From positions 1 through 29,578 of IMG/VR virus record IMGVR_UViG_3300036978_000035: a stretch of DNA of 29,578 nt; one strand, 5' to 3'. Shown here one piece after another: positions 1-6,237 of the stretch. Below the pieces are notes generated by a model. That model was given only the letters and a program-made list of their open reading frames with translations. It was not told the DNA's origin and searched no databases. Each line of letters begins with the position of its first letter. Positions within the stretch are counted from its first letter, which is position 1. Origin of the DNA: a virus. Made by a program: the position numbers and the translations under genes.

Positions 1-18
1 ATTTATAGAAGGCGCTAA
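1..18. repeat. Terminal direct repeat, left copy
   Basis: The 18 bases here are identical to 29561-29578. Joining the ends and removing one copy keeps an open reading frame intact across the junction, so this is the overlap of a circular or circularly permuted assembly rather than a biological terminal repeat of useful length. Confidence 0.93.
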
Positions 19-187
19 CGACGTAGAAGAAGACCTAGACGAAGTTTATAACGTAATAGACGACCTAGAACTAGAACTAAGGCTACAAGGTCGCGAAATT
101 AACCGCTGTCTAGAAATAAACGGACAGCTAAAACAAAGAATAGAAGAACTTGAACACGAACTAAAATTTAAAAACGTAGACTTATGA
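2..187 (+). CDS. Unknown charged helical protein, C-terminal part (gene crosses the ends)
   Basis: This is the 3' part of the gene that starts at 29451. Across the collapsed 18-bp overlap the frame is open for 98 codons and stops with TGA at 185-187. The sequence is rich in Glu, Asp, Leu and Arg with heptad-like Leu spacing (for example DDLELELRLQGREI and QRIEELEHELKF), so a coiled coil is likely. The stop overlaps the next start as ATGA, which implies translational coupling. I do not recognise a family. The location, just after the PP-loop gene and before the methyltransferase, puts it in the early operon. Confidence 0.85.
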   Translation, partial: FIEGANDVEEDLDEVYNVIDDLELELRLQGREINRCLEINGQLKQRIEELEHELKFKNVDL

Positions 188-441
188 CAAAAGAACACAA
201 ACTAGTAACCTTATCAGCTGTATTACCCGTACTAGCCGACTTTATAGACGATTTAAACGACCAGTTCGTTTTTAAACAAGACTTGAAACGAAAAGCTAAC
301 ATACTAGCAGACGAAATAAGACGCGTAGACAATAGAGTTTTACAAGTACACGGCGAAAACCGCGAAGAAATATTTAAACAGCAAGTAGAATTGCAGCTAG
401 AGTTTAGAAAATGGATAACAGAAACAATAAATTTAGACTAA
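184..441 (+). CDS. Unknown small helical protein, 85 aa
   Basis: The start overlaps the previous stop (ATGA) and the stop overlaps the next start (TAATG), so it is translated within the early operon. The predicted product is mostly helical and charged, with a Leu/Val-rich N-terminal third and a long amphipathic C-terminal helix. There is no signal peptide, cysteine or recognisable catalytic motif. I do not recognise the family. An accessory role next to the methyltransferase is possible but unsupported. Confidence 0.8.
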   Translation: MTKEHKLVTLSAVLPVLADFIDDLNDQFVFKQDLKRKANILADEIRRVDNRVLQVHGENREEIFKQQVELQLEFRKWITETINLD

Positions 442-1100
442 TGAAAGTATTAAACTTATATGCTTGTTTAGGTGGTAACCGATACAAGTGGGACGAAGTA
501 GCGGAAATAGAAGTAACCGCAGTTGAGTTAGACCCAGAAGCTGCTAGACTTTATCAAGAACGATTTCCAAACGATACTGTTATAATAGCAGACGCGCATC
601 AATATTTACTAGAACATTACAAAGAATTCGATTTTATATGGAGTTCGCCACCTTGTCCAACGCATAGTAGATTTAATTTCTCTATGAAAAATAACTGGGA
701 TTTACCTTATCCAGATATGAAACTTTATCAAGAAATAATTTTTTTGAAAACTTGGTTTAATGGCAAATATTGTGTGGAAAATGTTATTCCTTATTATGAA
801 CCATTAATACCAGCACAACAAAGGGGAAGACATTTGTATTGGACTAACTTTATTTTACCAAATAATATTAACGAACGTAAAAACCCAGAATTAAGTAGAG
901 GTCTAGCAAAAGATGTAATTAATAATTTATCGATTTATCACGATTACGATTTTACAAAGTATAAAGGTAAACAAGACAGAAGAAAAATGGCTAGAAATTT
1001 AGTTGACTACGAAGCTGCTAAAACAATTTTTGAAACAGCGCTAGGAATAATCAGAAAATCAGACACTAATCAAACTTCAATTTTTGACCATGAGATGTAA
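441..1100 (+). CDS. C5-cytosine DNA methyltransferase-like protein
   Basis: The product (219 aa from the ATG at 441) carries the order of motifs expected of m5C methyltransferases. These are a motif I variant LNLYACLGG near residue 4, an acidic SAM-ribose site (VELDP near 30), the catalytic SSPPCPTHS loop near 80, motif VI VENV near 125, and a motif VIII-like QQRGRHL near 138. The C-terminal ARNLVDYEAAKTIFETAL resembles motifs IX-X. It is much shorter than typical 300-400 aa enzymes, with almost no target-recognition domain. An in-frame ATG at 411 would add ten residues, but the TAATG overlap at 441 favours the shorter form. It probably modifies phage DNA against restriction. Codons from about 560 to 1000 are T/A-richer than those of its neighbours. 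Target site unknown. Confidence 0.85.
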   Translation: MKVLNLYACLGGNRYKWDEVAEIEVTAVELDPEAARLYQERFPNDTVIIADAHQYLLEHYKEFDFIWSSPPCPTHSRFNFSMKNNWDLPYPDMKLYQEIIFLKTWFNGKYCVENVIPYYEPLIPAQQRGRHLYWTNFILPNNINERKNPELSRGLAKDVINNLSIYHDYDFTKYKGKQDRRKMARNLVDYEAAKTIFETALGIIRKSDTNQTSIFDHEM

Positions 1101-1608
1101 AAACTGCCGTGAAAAGTTCGAGCCTATACGATTCAATCACAAATTTTGTTTAAAAGACGAATGTATTAAAGCCTTTGTCGAAGAAGTAAAGACGAACCAA
1201 TGGAAAACAACTAAAAAACGAATGAAAGAAGACCTAAAAACATTACAAGACTGGTTAAAAGAAACGCAAACCATTTTCAATAAGTACATAAGACTTCGCG
1301 ACATGGGTCTAGTCTGCATTTCGTGCCAGCAAAAAATAAACGGAGTTAAACACGCTTCGCATTATTTAAGTTCTGGTGGACATTCGGCGGTTCGATTCCA
1401 TGAAGACAATGTCTGGGTATCATGTTACAAGTGTAACGTTATGCTTTCTGGAAATCAAATTGAATACCGAAAAAGTTTGATTAAAAAAATAGGAGTTAAA
1501 CGCGTGGAATGGCTAGAAGAACACGGAAACCATGTAAAGAAATGGACTATAGAAGAATTAAAGGAATTAATAAAAGAATACAAAACAAAAGTTAGACAAT
1601 TAACATAA
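1090..1608 (+). CDS. ninG: NinG-like recombination endonuclease
   Basis: A 172-aa product resembling lambda NinG (Rap), a structure-specific nuclease that acts on recombination intermediates. The N-terminus has a zinc-finger-like set, C3xxC6 and C20...C25. A central coiled region leads to C77xxC80, H89 and H92, then C113xxC116, the layout of the NinG HNH-like core (ASHYLSSGGHSAVRFHEDNV is typical). A TTG at 1084 could extend it by two residues, but I choose the ATG at 1090, which overlaps the methyltransferase stop by 11 bases. It precedes the ERF and exonuclease genes, consistent with a recombination module. Confidence 0.85.
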   Translation: MRCKNCREKFEPIRFNHKFCLKDECIKAFVEEVKTNQWKTTKKRMKEDLKTLQDWLKETQTIFNKYIRLRDMGLVCISCQQKINGVKHASHYLSSGGHSAVRFHEDNVWVSCYKCNVMLSGNQIEYRKSLIKKIGVKRVEWLEEHGNHVKKWTIEELKELIKEYKTKVRQLT

Positions 1609-1614
1609 GAAAAA

Positions 1615-2016
1615 ATGGAAATTTGGAAAGATGTAATAGGTTACGAGGGTATTTACCAAGTATCTAATTTAGGACGGATTAAACGCATATCAAAAAATCA
1701 CCTATGCAATTTAAGGTATCAAGGTGAATACTATTTAAAACCACTAGACAACGGAAAAGGATATTTAAGAATGAAGCTATCAAATAACGGATCATCTAAA
1801 CGTGTTATGTTACATAGAATAATAGCAGAAGCGTTTATAAACAATCCAGAAAACAAAAAAGTAATTAATCATATTAACGGAAATAAAAAAGACAATCGTA
1901 TTGAAAATCTAGAATGGTGTACACAAAGTTATAATTGCTTACATTCAGTAAAAATGGGAACTTGGGGCGCGTTAAAAAATAATATTAATAAAAAGTTTGT
2001 TTCTATGGAAATATAA
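1615..2016 (+). CDS. NUMOD4/HNH homing-type endonuclease
   Basis: 133 aa. Residues 1-25 (WKDVIGYEGIYQVSNLGR) are a clear NUMOD4 DNA-binding motif. Residues about 62-105 form an HNH_3 core: LHRIIAEAFINN, then INHINGNKKDNRIENLEWCT. Such free-standing genes are usually selfish elements inserted between phage genes. Base composition is visibly more A/T-rich than ninG and erf on either side, as expected of a recent arrival. It is the only gene in this operon separated from both neighbours by non-coding bases, 6 upstream and 33 downstream. DNA target unknown. Confidence 0.92.
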   Translation: MEIWKDVIGYEGIYQVSNLGRIKRISKNHLCNLRYQGEYYLKPLDNGKGYLRMKLSNNGSSKRVMLHRIIAEAFINNPENKKVINHINGNKKDNRIENLEWCTQSYNCLHSVKMGTWGALKNNINKKFVSMEI

Positions 2017-2049
2017 ACTATCTTTACACAAATTAAAAACCAATTTATT

Positions 2050-2568
2050 ATGAAAAATCTATTTAAAGCGCTGGCTTCATTCCAGCAAGAAGTCCCAGTA
2101 ATCCACAAAGGGACGCAAGGTTACGGCTATAGCTACGCAGACTTACCGAAAATCTTTGAAGTAATTAACCCGTTACTAAAAAAACACGGGCTAGGATTTA
2201 CGCAGTTACTTAATTCAAAAGATAGTGAAAACTACATTGTAACGTGTCTTTTTCACGCAGAAAGTGGCGAATCAATCGAAAGCACTACTTTAATTCCTAG
2301 AGTAGAATTAAAAGGAATGAATGACTTTCAGTCGTTTGGTTCGGGTTGTACGTATTTCCGTCGCTATGCGCTTAGTTCGATTTTGGGTATCGTTTCAGAC
2401 AAAGACACGGACGCAAGTGGCGAACAAGTAAAGAAATTACCTACGATTGACGCTAAAAGATTCCAGAAAGCTGTCGAAGCTATTCAAGGCGGGCAATATT
2501 CACGCGAAGAACTAGAAAGTAAGTTTAGTTTAAGCGAAGGTCAAACCGATTTACTGAACGCGTTATGA
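2050..2568 (+). CDS. erf: ERF-family single-strand annealing protein
   Basis: 172 aa, typical length for the ERF superfamily. The signature FGSGCTYFRRYALSSILGI spans residues 96-114 and is followed by the acidic KDTDA (118-122). The N-terminal region YSYADLPKIFEVINPLLKKHGLGF also fits the family. Such proteins anneal complementary single strands during phage recombination and genome circularisation. The stop overlaps the downstream exonuclease start by four bases, pairing annealase with nuclease as in lambda Bet-Exo systems. The C-terminal 45 residues form a variable tail. No Shine-Dalgarno is visible; the leader is A/T-rich. Confidence 0.93.
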   Translation: MKNLFKALASFQQEVPVIHKGTQGYGYSYADLPKIFEVINPLLKKHGLGFTQLLNSKDSENYIVTCLFHAESGESIESTTLIPRVELKGMNDFQSFGSGCTYFRRYALSSILGIVSDKDTDASGEQVKKLPTIDAKRFQKAVEAIQGGQYSREELESKFSLSEGQTDLLNAL

Positions 2569-3245
2569 ATGCTTTTAAAATTAGATGTTCATCAATAGGC
2601 AAAATAATGACAAACCCCCGCACTAAGGGGGAGTTGTTAAGCCAGACTGCAAAAACATACATAGAAGAACAAGTAATAGCAGACAAGTACGGAATCAAAA
2701 AGCAATTTTACAGCCGTTACACGGACAAAGGAATACTAGTCGAAGACGACGCTATACAATTAGTCTCGGACGTGTTGGATTTAGGGTTTATTTGGAAAAA
2801 CGAAGAACACTTTTCGAATGAATGGTTAACTGGAACGCCAGACGTAAACACGGACAGCGTTTTATTAGATGTAAAATCTAGCTGGGACGCTACGACATTC
2901 CCTTTTTTCGCTACTGAAATTCCTACAAAGGACTATTACTACCAACTTCAAGGATATTTAGAACTTACGGGTAAAACTAAGTCTTTGCTTTGCTATTGTT
3001 TAGTTAACACACCAGCCAACATGGTAGAAGACGAAGTAAGGCGCGCGCATTGGAACGCTAATTTACTAGAAGAAAGTATAGACCTACGAGACGAAGTACA
3101 AAAACGCCATAACTTTAATCACATACCAGATAACCGACGCGTTAAAGTCTTCGAAGTAGAAAAAAGCGAAATACAAATAGAACTAATTAAAGAACGCGTG
3201 GAGTTATGCCGTGAATATTATAACACCTTAATAAATTTCTTATGA
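2565..3245 (+). CDS. YqaJ/lambda-Exo-type PD-(D/E)XK exonuclease
   Basis: 226 aa. The fold signature is visible in order: RYTDKGILVEDDAI (G56, E60), LTGTPDV (89-94, with D93), LLDVKSS (100-106, the D-x-K catalytic pair D102/K104) and YYYQLQGYL (124-132, the Gln motif). These are the hallmarks of YqaJ and lambda exonuclease-like enzymes, which resect duplex ends 5'-3' to feed an annealase. It begins inside the last codons of erf, supporting a coupled SynExo recombinase pair. Confidence 0.9.
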   Translation: MNAFKIRCSSIGKIMTNPRTKGELLSQTAKTYIEEQVIADKYGIKKQFYSRYTDKGILVEDDAIQLVSDVLDLGFIWKNEEHFSNEWLTGTPDVNTDSVLLDVKSSWDATTFPFFATEIPTKDYYYQLQGYLELTGKTKSLLCYCLVNTPANMVEDEVRRAHWNANLLEESIDLRDEVQKRHNFNHIPDNRRVKVFEVEKSEIQIELIKERVELCREYYNTLINFL

Positions 3246-3445
3246 ACCAACAAATAGAAGACCAAATAGTATTACGTGTTTTAAGCAGATTCAGCGAACG
3301 TTCGCAAGTAGGAATAGCCAAGTACAACACAACGCTTGAAAGAACCGATTTAAGCACGTTAGAATGGCTTACACACGCACAAGAAGAAGCTATGGACTTT
3401 GTACTATACTTAGAACGACTAAAAGACGAATTTAAAAACAAATAA
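3242..3445 (+). CDS. Small MazG-like or dNTP-hydrolase-like helical protein
   Basis: 67 aa, start overlapping the exonuclease stop (ATGA). The region VGIAKYNTTLERTDLSTLEW, then HAQEEAMDFVLYLERL, resembles short phage proteins annotated as nucleoside triphosphate pyrophosphohydrolase-like. In those, the E-E-x-x-D helix pair would hold metal. Here E46, E47 and D50 could play that role, although the protein is only a fragment of a full all-alpha NTP pyrophosphatase. The function is inferred from resemblance only. Confidence 0.6.
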   Translation: MNQQIEDQIVLRVLSRFSERSQVGIAKYNTTLERTDLSTLEWLTHAQEEAMDFVLYLERLKDEFKNK

Positions 3446-3446
3446 G

Positions 3447-3551
3447 ATGAAAGAGAAAACAAAAGCAATTATTTTAATGCTATTAGTGTTAGGCGTGTTC
3501 GGTTACGGACTATTACATTTAGTAAGCTACATTTGGCGTGGAGTATTTTAG
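3447..3551 (+). CDS. Single-pass membrane miniprotein, 34 aa
   Basis: A short open frame starts one base after the previous stop and ends with TAG at 3549-3551. The product has a basic N-terminus (MKEKTK) followed by one strongly hydrophobic segment (AIILMLLVLGVFGYGLLHLV) and a short WRG tail, a plausible single transmembrane helix with the N-terminus inside. Tight spacing on the upstream side supports that it is translated. Function unknown. Confidence 0.6.
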   Translation: MKEKTKAIILMLLVLGVFGYGLLHLVSYIWRGVF

Positions 3552-3573
3552 TAACAATTAAACAAATATAAAA

Positions 3574-3798
3574 ATGGAAAACAAGTTAAACACGGGTGCA
3601 ATCTTTAAAAACACGAACAAGAAAGCGGATAACCACCCAGACTACAAAGGAAAAGTAAACGTAAACGGCAAAGAAATGGAAGTAGCGTTATGGGTTAAAC
3701 AAGGTAAAGCTGGATCGTTCTTTTCAGCTTCATTTAGTGAACCATACGTAGCACCAGAACCAGTAAGCAAAGTAGAAAACGACGATTTCCCGTTTTGA
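3574..3798 (+). CDS. SSB-like small protein with DDFPF tail
   Basis: 74 aa. The N-terminal two thirds have the short alternating beta pattern of a small OB-like domain (GKVNVNGKEMEVALWVKQG). After a Pro-rich linker the protein ends in NDDFPF, matching the acidic aromatic tip by which bacterial SSBs recruit replication and repair enzymes. It is shorter than canonical SSBs (about 110-170 aa), so the OB fold needs checking. It lies directly after the recombination genes, a normal position for a phage ssDNA-binding protein. Leader AAACAAATATAAAA before ATG fits a strong Bacteroidota start. Confidence 0.65.
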   Translation: MENKLNTGAIFKNTNKKADNHPDYKGKVNVNGKEMEVALWVKQGKAGSFFSASFSEPYVAPEPVSKVENDDFPF

Positions 3799-3800
3799 TT

Positions 3801-4001
3801 ATGGAAATAAACGACACCGAACTACGAAAAAAGCTAAACGCCCTACTTAGAACACGAACACGTAACCAGATAGTAACAGACATCAAAACACGGACGGGTA
3901 AATTTCACCAATACCAGATTGACAAGTTTCTAAAAGGTCATGACGTTAGCCTAAGTACAGCTATAAAGCTAGACGAATACGTTTTAAGAGAATCAATGTA
4001 A
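3801..4001 (+). CDS. Small helix-turn-helix-like DNA-binding protein
   Basis: 66 aa from the ATG at 3801; a TTG at 3795 inside the previous gene is the less likely alternative. The sequence RNQIVTDIKTRTGKF, then YQIDKFLKGHDVSLSTAIKL, has the helix lengths and the conserved phi-x-x-F-L-x-G pattern of lambda-repressor-like (XRE/Cro) domains. It is the last gene before a strong terminator and directly precedes the late-region promoter, so it could regulate the early-to-late switch. That role is inference from position. Confidence 0.6.
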   Translation: MEINDTELRKKLNALLRTRTRNQIVTDIKTRTGKFHQYQIDKFLKGHDVSLSTAIKLDEYVLRESM

Positions 4002-4005
4002 CCAG

Positions 4006-4031
4006 AAGCCAGTTTAACCGCTGGCTTTTTT
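4006..4031 (+). terminator. Intrinsic terminator of the early operon
   Basis: A 7-bp stem AAGCCAG/CTGGCTT (4006-4012 with 4021-4027), an 8-base loop and a T run to 4031 follow the small DNA-binding gene by five bases. It separates the early operon from the late region. Confidence 0.88.
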
Positions 4032-4072
4032 GTTGTTAATAACTTTTTCACAGCGTGTTTAGATTTTCATCG

Positions 4073-4080
4073 TAAGTTTG
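4073..4080 (+). promoter_or_regulatory. Bacteroidota -7 box, late-region promoter
   Basis: TAAGTTTG matches the TAnnTTTG consensus of the Bacteroidota primary sigma factor, lies just downstream of the terminator at 4006-4031 and 15 bases before the ATG at 4096. No clear TTG is found 17-23 bases upstream, so the -33 half is weak and an activator could be needed. Confidence 0.6.
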
Positions 4081-4095
4081 ATTAAAATTTAACCA

Positions 4096-4347
4096 ATGAA
4101 TTACATTTATCTAGTAGCGTTTGTCTGGTGGTTTATTAAATTCGAACCTTTGCAGCTTACTTTTGACTACATTTTCAAACTTTTACCTATTAATCATTTT
4201 ACGAATCGGTTATATGAATCTGTAGGCTGTCCTAAATGCGTAGGGTTTTGGGCTGCGTTGTTTATTACTGGCAACTTCTTTACAGCTTGCGTCGTTAGTT
4301 TACTATCTTTTACACTTGACATATGCTTAGGCAAGATAGACAGATAG
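4096..4347 (+). CDS. Small membrane protein with CPKC motif, 83 aa
   Basis: First gene after the late-region promoter. It has a hydrophobic N-terminus (YIYLVAFVWWFIKF), a middle amphipathic stretch and a second hydrophobic segment, FWAALFITGNFFTACVVSLL, immediately after the Cys pair CPKC at about residues 45-48. Two membrane passes are likely. The C-x-x-C before a membrane helix recalls small phage inner-membrane proteins of unknown function. Its 3' end overlaps the next gene by 25 bases. Role unknown. Confidence 0.7.
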   Translation: MNYIYLVAFVWWFIKFEPLQLTFDYIFKLLPINHFTNRLYESVGCPKCVGFWAALFITGNFFTACVVSLLSFTLDICLGKIDR

Positions 4348-4529
4348 AAATAGAAGCAATTCTAGCCGAAATAAACCCCGAACGACTAAGTAAAATGCAC
4401 CTTAGAAAGTTGCAAGCTATCAAAGTAAAAGAAACGGGCGTACGTGATAACGAATGTTTTTGCCATCCAGACAAACGCAAGAAATGGTTTGAACAATTTT
4501 TAGAATGGCATGAAGCAAACGCTAGATAA
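4323..4529 (+). CDS. Unknown small basic protein, 68 aa
   Basis: Overlaps the membrane-protein gene upstream and the sigma-like gene downstream by about 20-25 bases each, a compact arrangement suggesting coupled translation. The C-terminal half has ECFCHPDKRKKWFEQFLEWHE, with Cys, Cys and His in a tight cluster that might bind a metal, followed by an amphipathic helix. An internal ATG at 4395 is a possible shorter start. I do not recognise the family. Confidence 0.68.
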   Translation: MLRQDRQIEIEAILAEINPERLSKMHLRKLQAIKVKETGVRDNECFCHPDKRKKWFEQFLEWHEANAR

Positions 4530-5064
4530 GTACATAAGCGAGCATTACGACGAGGTTAGAAAGTACACAAACCACTTTTTAAAGGCGTACAATAAGCGAA
4601 AGAATATAACCTTGTCCATGCTGAACGCGGACACTTGCATAAATAACGCCTACCTACACGTCTTAACTATTGACACGGACAAAATAGACACCAATAGCGT
4701 AAAGTCCTACCTACTAAATACAATCAAATATCAAATAATCTGGGACACTAGCCTAAGCCACAAACAAGACGACTGCCTGGCGTTGGAATTTATACCAAAA
4801 GACGAACCAGATAACGACGACGTAAAGCATAAAATAGGAATAGAAAATAAATATAACGACCAGCTAGCCTATATAGAGATCTACAGAAATAGTTTAGCTT
4901 GTCCAATTGAAAAAAAGGTATTTGAAAGCTATTACGACAAAGGATTTAGAACCGCCAAAAGTTTAGGCGCGCATTTTAGAATCAGTAACACGTCGGCTCA
5001 TTATTTAATACGCGGAATTAAATTAAAAATCCGTGAAATTCAATATAGTTATGAAAACAAATGA
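4510..5064 (+). CDS. Sigma factor-like transcription protein
   Basis: 184 aa. The C-terminal part, from PIEKKVFESYY through AKSLGAHFRISNTSAHYLI to KLKIREIQ, has the spacing of a sigma-70 region 4 helix-turn-helix (about residues 128-178). The N-terminal 90 residues are helical; NADTCINNAYLHVLTID and SVKSYLLNTIKYQIIWDTS are reminiscent of ECF region 2. The two domains are joined by an acidic linker (KDEPDNDDVKHK). It would redirect host RNA polymerase or act as a late regulator. Its place as third gene of the late operon fits a middle or late switch. Similarity is from pattern only. Confidence 0.6.
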   Translation: MKQTLDKYISEHYDEVRKYTNHFLKAYNKRKNITLSMLNADTCINNAYLHVLTIDTDKIDTNSVKSYLLNTIKYQIIWDTSLSHKQDDCLALEFIPKDEPDNDDVKHKIGIENKYNDQLAYIEIYRNSLACPIEKKVFESYYDKGFRTAKSLGAHFRISNTSAHYLIRGIKLKIREIQYSYENK

Positions 5065-5215
5065 AATAACAGACGCGCTGGCTAGGGTTGTACTATTCAC
5101 TATAGGCGGGGTTATCTGTCTAGGTGGTTACGAAACCGCTTTGCGTATGTTTGGCGTATTAATTATAATTAAAGCCATAGGAAATGAACTAAAACACGAA
5201 CAAAATGAAAATTAA
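5051..5215 (+). CDS. Small membrane protein, 54 aa
   Basis: I take the ATG at 5051 rather than 5033 because it ends the AATATAGTTATG element seen before five other genes. The product is two hydrophobic stretches (VVLFTIGGVICLGG and FGVLIIIKAIG) separated by a short polar turn, with a charged tail, so one or two membrane helices are likely. It overlaps the sigma-like gene by 14 bases and the next gene by 11. Function unknown. Confidence 0.68.
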   Translation: MKTNEITDALARVVLFTIGGVICLGGYETALRMFGVLIIIKAIGNELKHEQNEN

Positions 5216-5486
5216 AGACGAATACAAAGGTAAAACCATAGTAACTTACGACAGCGTACTAGGTCAAAGACGTATCGAAGTAGACAAAATCCACCCAGCG
5301 CAGTTTAAATACTACGTGACTATAGGACTAGGGTACATTTTCGAAAAGGAAAACGCTACAATTAGTTATAAAGGCGTAGAAGAAGCCACCGAAAACACGG
5401 AAAAAGAACCTATTCAAGAACCAGTAACAAAGAAACCAAATGCCACAGCCAATAAAAGGAGAAAAAAAAGAGACGTTCCTAGCTAG
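5205..5486 (+). CDS. Unknown 93-aa protein with basic tail
   Basis: Residues 1-48 look like a compact beta-rich domain (YKGKTIVTYDSVLGQRRIEV). Residues 55-80 are an acidic Pro/Thr/Glu linker, and the end is strongly basic (NKRRKKRD). The start is preceded by AAAACACGAA, a 10-mer also found before the genes at 5625 and 5806. The 3' end runs over the start of the next gene for 47 bases, and an A8 run (5462-5469) lies in that overlap. No family recognised. Confidence 0.72.
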   Translation: MKIKDEYKGKTIVTYDSVLGQRRIEVDKIHPAQFKYYVTIGLGYIFEKENATISYKGVEEATENTEKEPIQEPVTKKPNATANKRRKKRDVPS

Positions 5487-5628
5487 GTGTATAGCAGACG
5501 AAGAAAGCGTAAACGCATTTCCCGACAAATTCCAACGTTACGCGGTTTGTGTCCATACGTGGGAATCTCATTCACGTGAAGCGCTAAGTATTTACAAGAA
5601 GACCTTTAAAAACACGAAGAAGAAATGA
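5440..5628 (+). CDS. Conserved-type small protein with RC-D-FPD-QR-AVC pattern
   Basis: 62 aa. The sequence KGEKKETFLARC, then FPDKFQRYAVCVHTWESH, follows a pattern I recall from many phage head-region proteins and fusions. They start M-P-x-P-x-K-G-E, continue F-x-x-R-C and F-P-D-x-x-Q-R-x-A-V-C, and end with Trp. Its function is not known to me. It begins 47 bases inside the previous gene and is offset +1 from it, so both frames are used over the overlap. The stop overlaps the next start. Confidence 0.7.
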   Translation: MPQPIKGEKKETFLARCIADEESVNAFPDKFQRYAVCVHTWESHSREALSIYKKTFKNTKKK

Positions 5629-5813
5629 AATACTACGTTCTAGACTATGGTAAAGACATGATCCACGAAGGTAAAGTAATAACAGACTACCTAGAGAAAA
5701 TGCAATTTCACCACATAGCGTATCTAACCAGCGCCGACGGGTTACTATGTCTAGAAGAAGTAGACGAAGACGACTTTTTAAACCACTTCAAAAACACGAA
5801 ACAAAATGTCTAA
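5625..5813 (+). CDS. Unknown acidic protein, 62 aa
   Basis: Begins in the previous stop region (ATGA) and ends inside the TerS start by eight bases. Short beta-alpha-beta appearance, with an acidic C-terminal half (LEEVDEDDFLNHF). No cysteine pair, membrane segment or known motif. Its position immediately upstream of the terminase genes is common for small packaging or head accessory genes, but nothing in the sequence proves that. Confidence 0.68.
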   Translation: MKYYVLDYGKDMIHEGKVITDYLEKMQFHHIAYLTSADGLLCLEEVDEDDFLNHFKNTKQNV

Positions 5814-6237
5814 ACACAAATACATAAAGACACCCGAACTACTATGGGAAATGTTCGAAGCATATAGAGACAAAACAATAAACAACCCCCGACTAATTGA
5901 CAAAGCACTACAAAGCGGTAAGGTAGTTCAAGAATCCTTAAGAGTTCCACTAACGTTAGAAGGTTTCGAAGTTTGGGGCTACGAACACGGCGTAACACTA
6001 GACCACTATTTCAGAAATACGAATGGAGCGTATGAACATTATTGCGCCATCTGTCAACGTATAAAGAAGTCAATCCGTCAAGACCAAATCGAAGGGGGTA
6101 TGGTCGGTCAATATAACCCGTCCATAACTCAAAGACTAAACAACCTAACCGAAAAGACGGACGTAACCAGTAACGGCGAAAACATAAACGAAATTAAGAT
6201 TTCAATAATAAGACCCGACACGAAAGAACTAGAGTAA
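5806..6237 (+). CDS. terS: Terminase small subunit
   Basis: 143 aa. The N-terminal TPELLWEMFEAYRDKT and the later VPLTLEGFEVWGYEHGVTLDHY resemble gp3-like DNA-packaging small subunits common in Bacteroidota phages. In these, the latter segment is the DNA-binding helix-turn-helix. The C-terminal part (IEGGMVGQYNPSITQRLNNL) is the oligomerisation region typical of this type. It recognises phage DNA and recruits the large subunit, whose gene begins at the last base of its stop. Confidence 0.85.
   Translation: MSKHKYIKTPELLWEMFEAYRDKTINNPRLIDKALQSGKVVQESLRVPLTLEGFEVWGYEHGVTLDHYFRNTNGAYEHYCAICQRIKKSIRQDQIEGGMVGQYNPSITQRLNNLTEKTDVTSNGENINEIKISIIRPDTKELE

Noticed and set aside
411-440. Upstream start for the methyltransferase (ATG at 411)
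   Set aside because: The TAATG overlap at 441 is consistent with the other gene junctions, and motif I begins four residues after that start.
3187-3468. Minus-strand 93-aa frame
   Set aside because: Antisense to the exonuclease end and the small MazG-like gene, which have supported starts and overlaps.
5033-5050. Upstream start at 5033 for the small membrane gene
   Set aside because: The AATATAGTTATG element points to 5051, and the extra six residues are read from the sigma-like gene.
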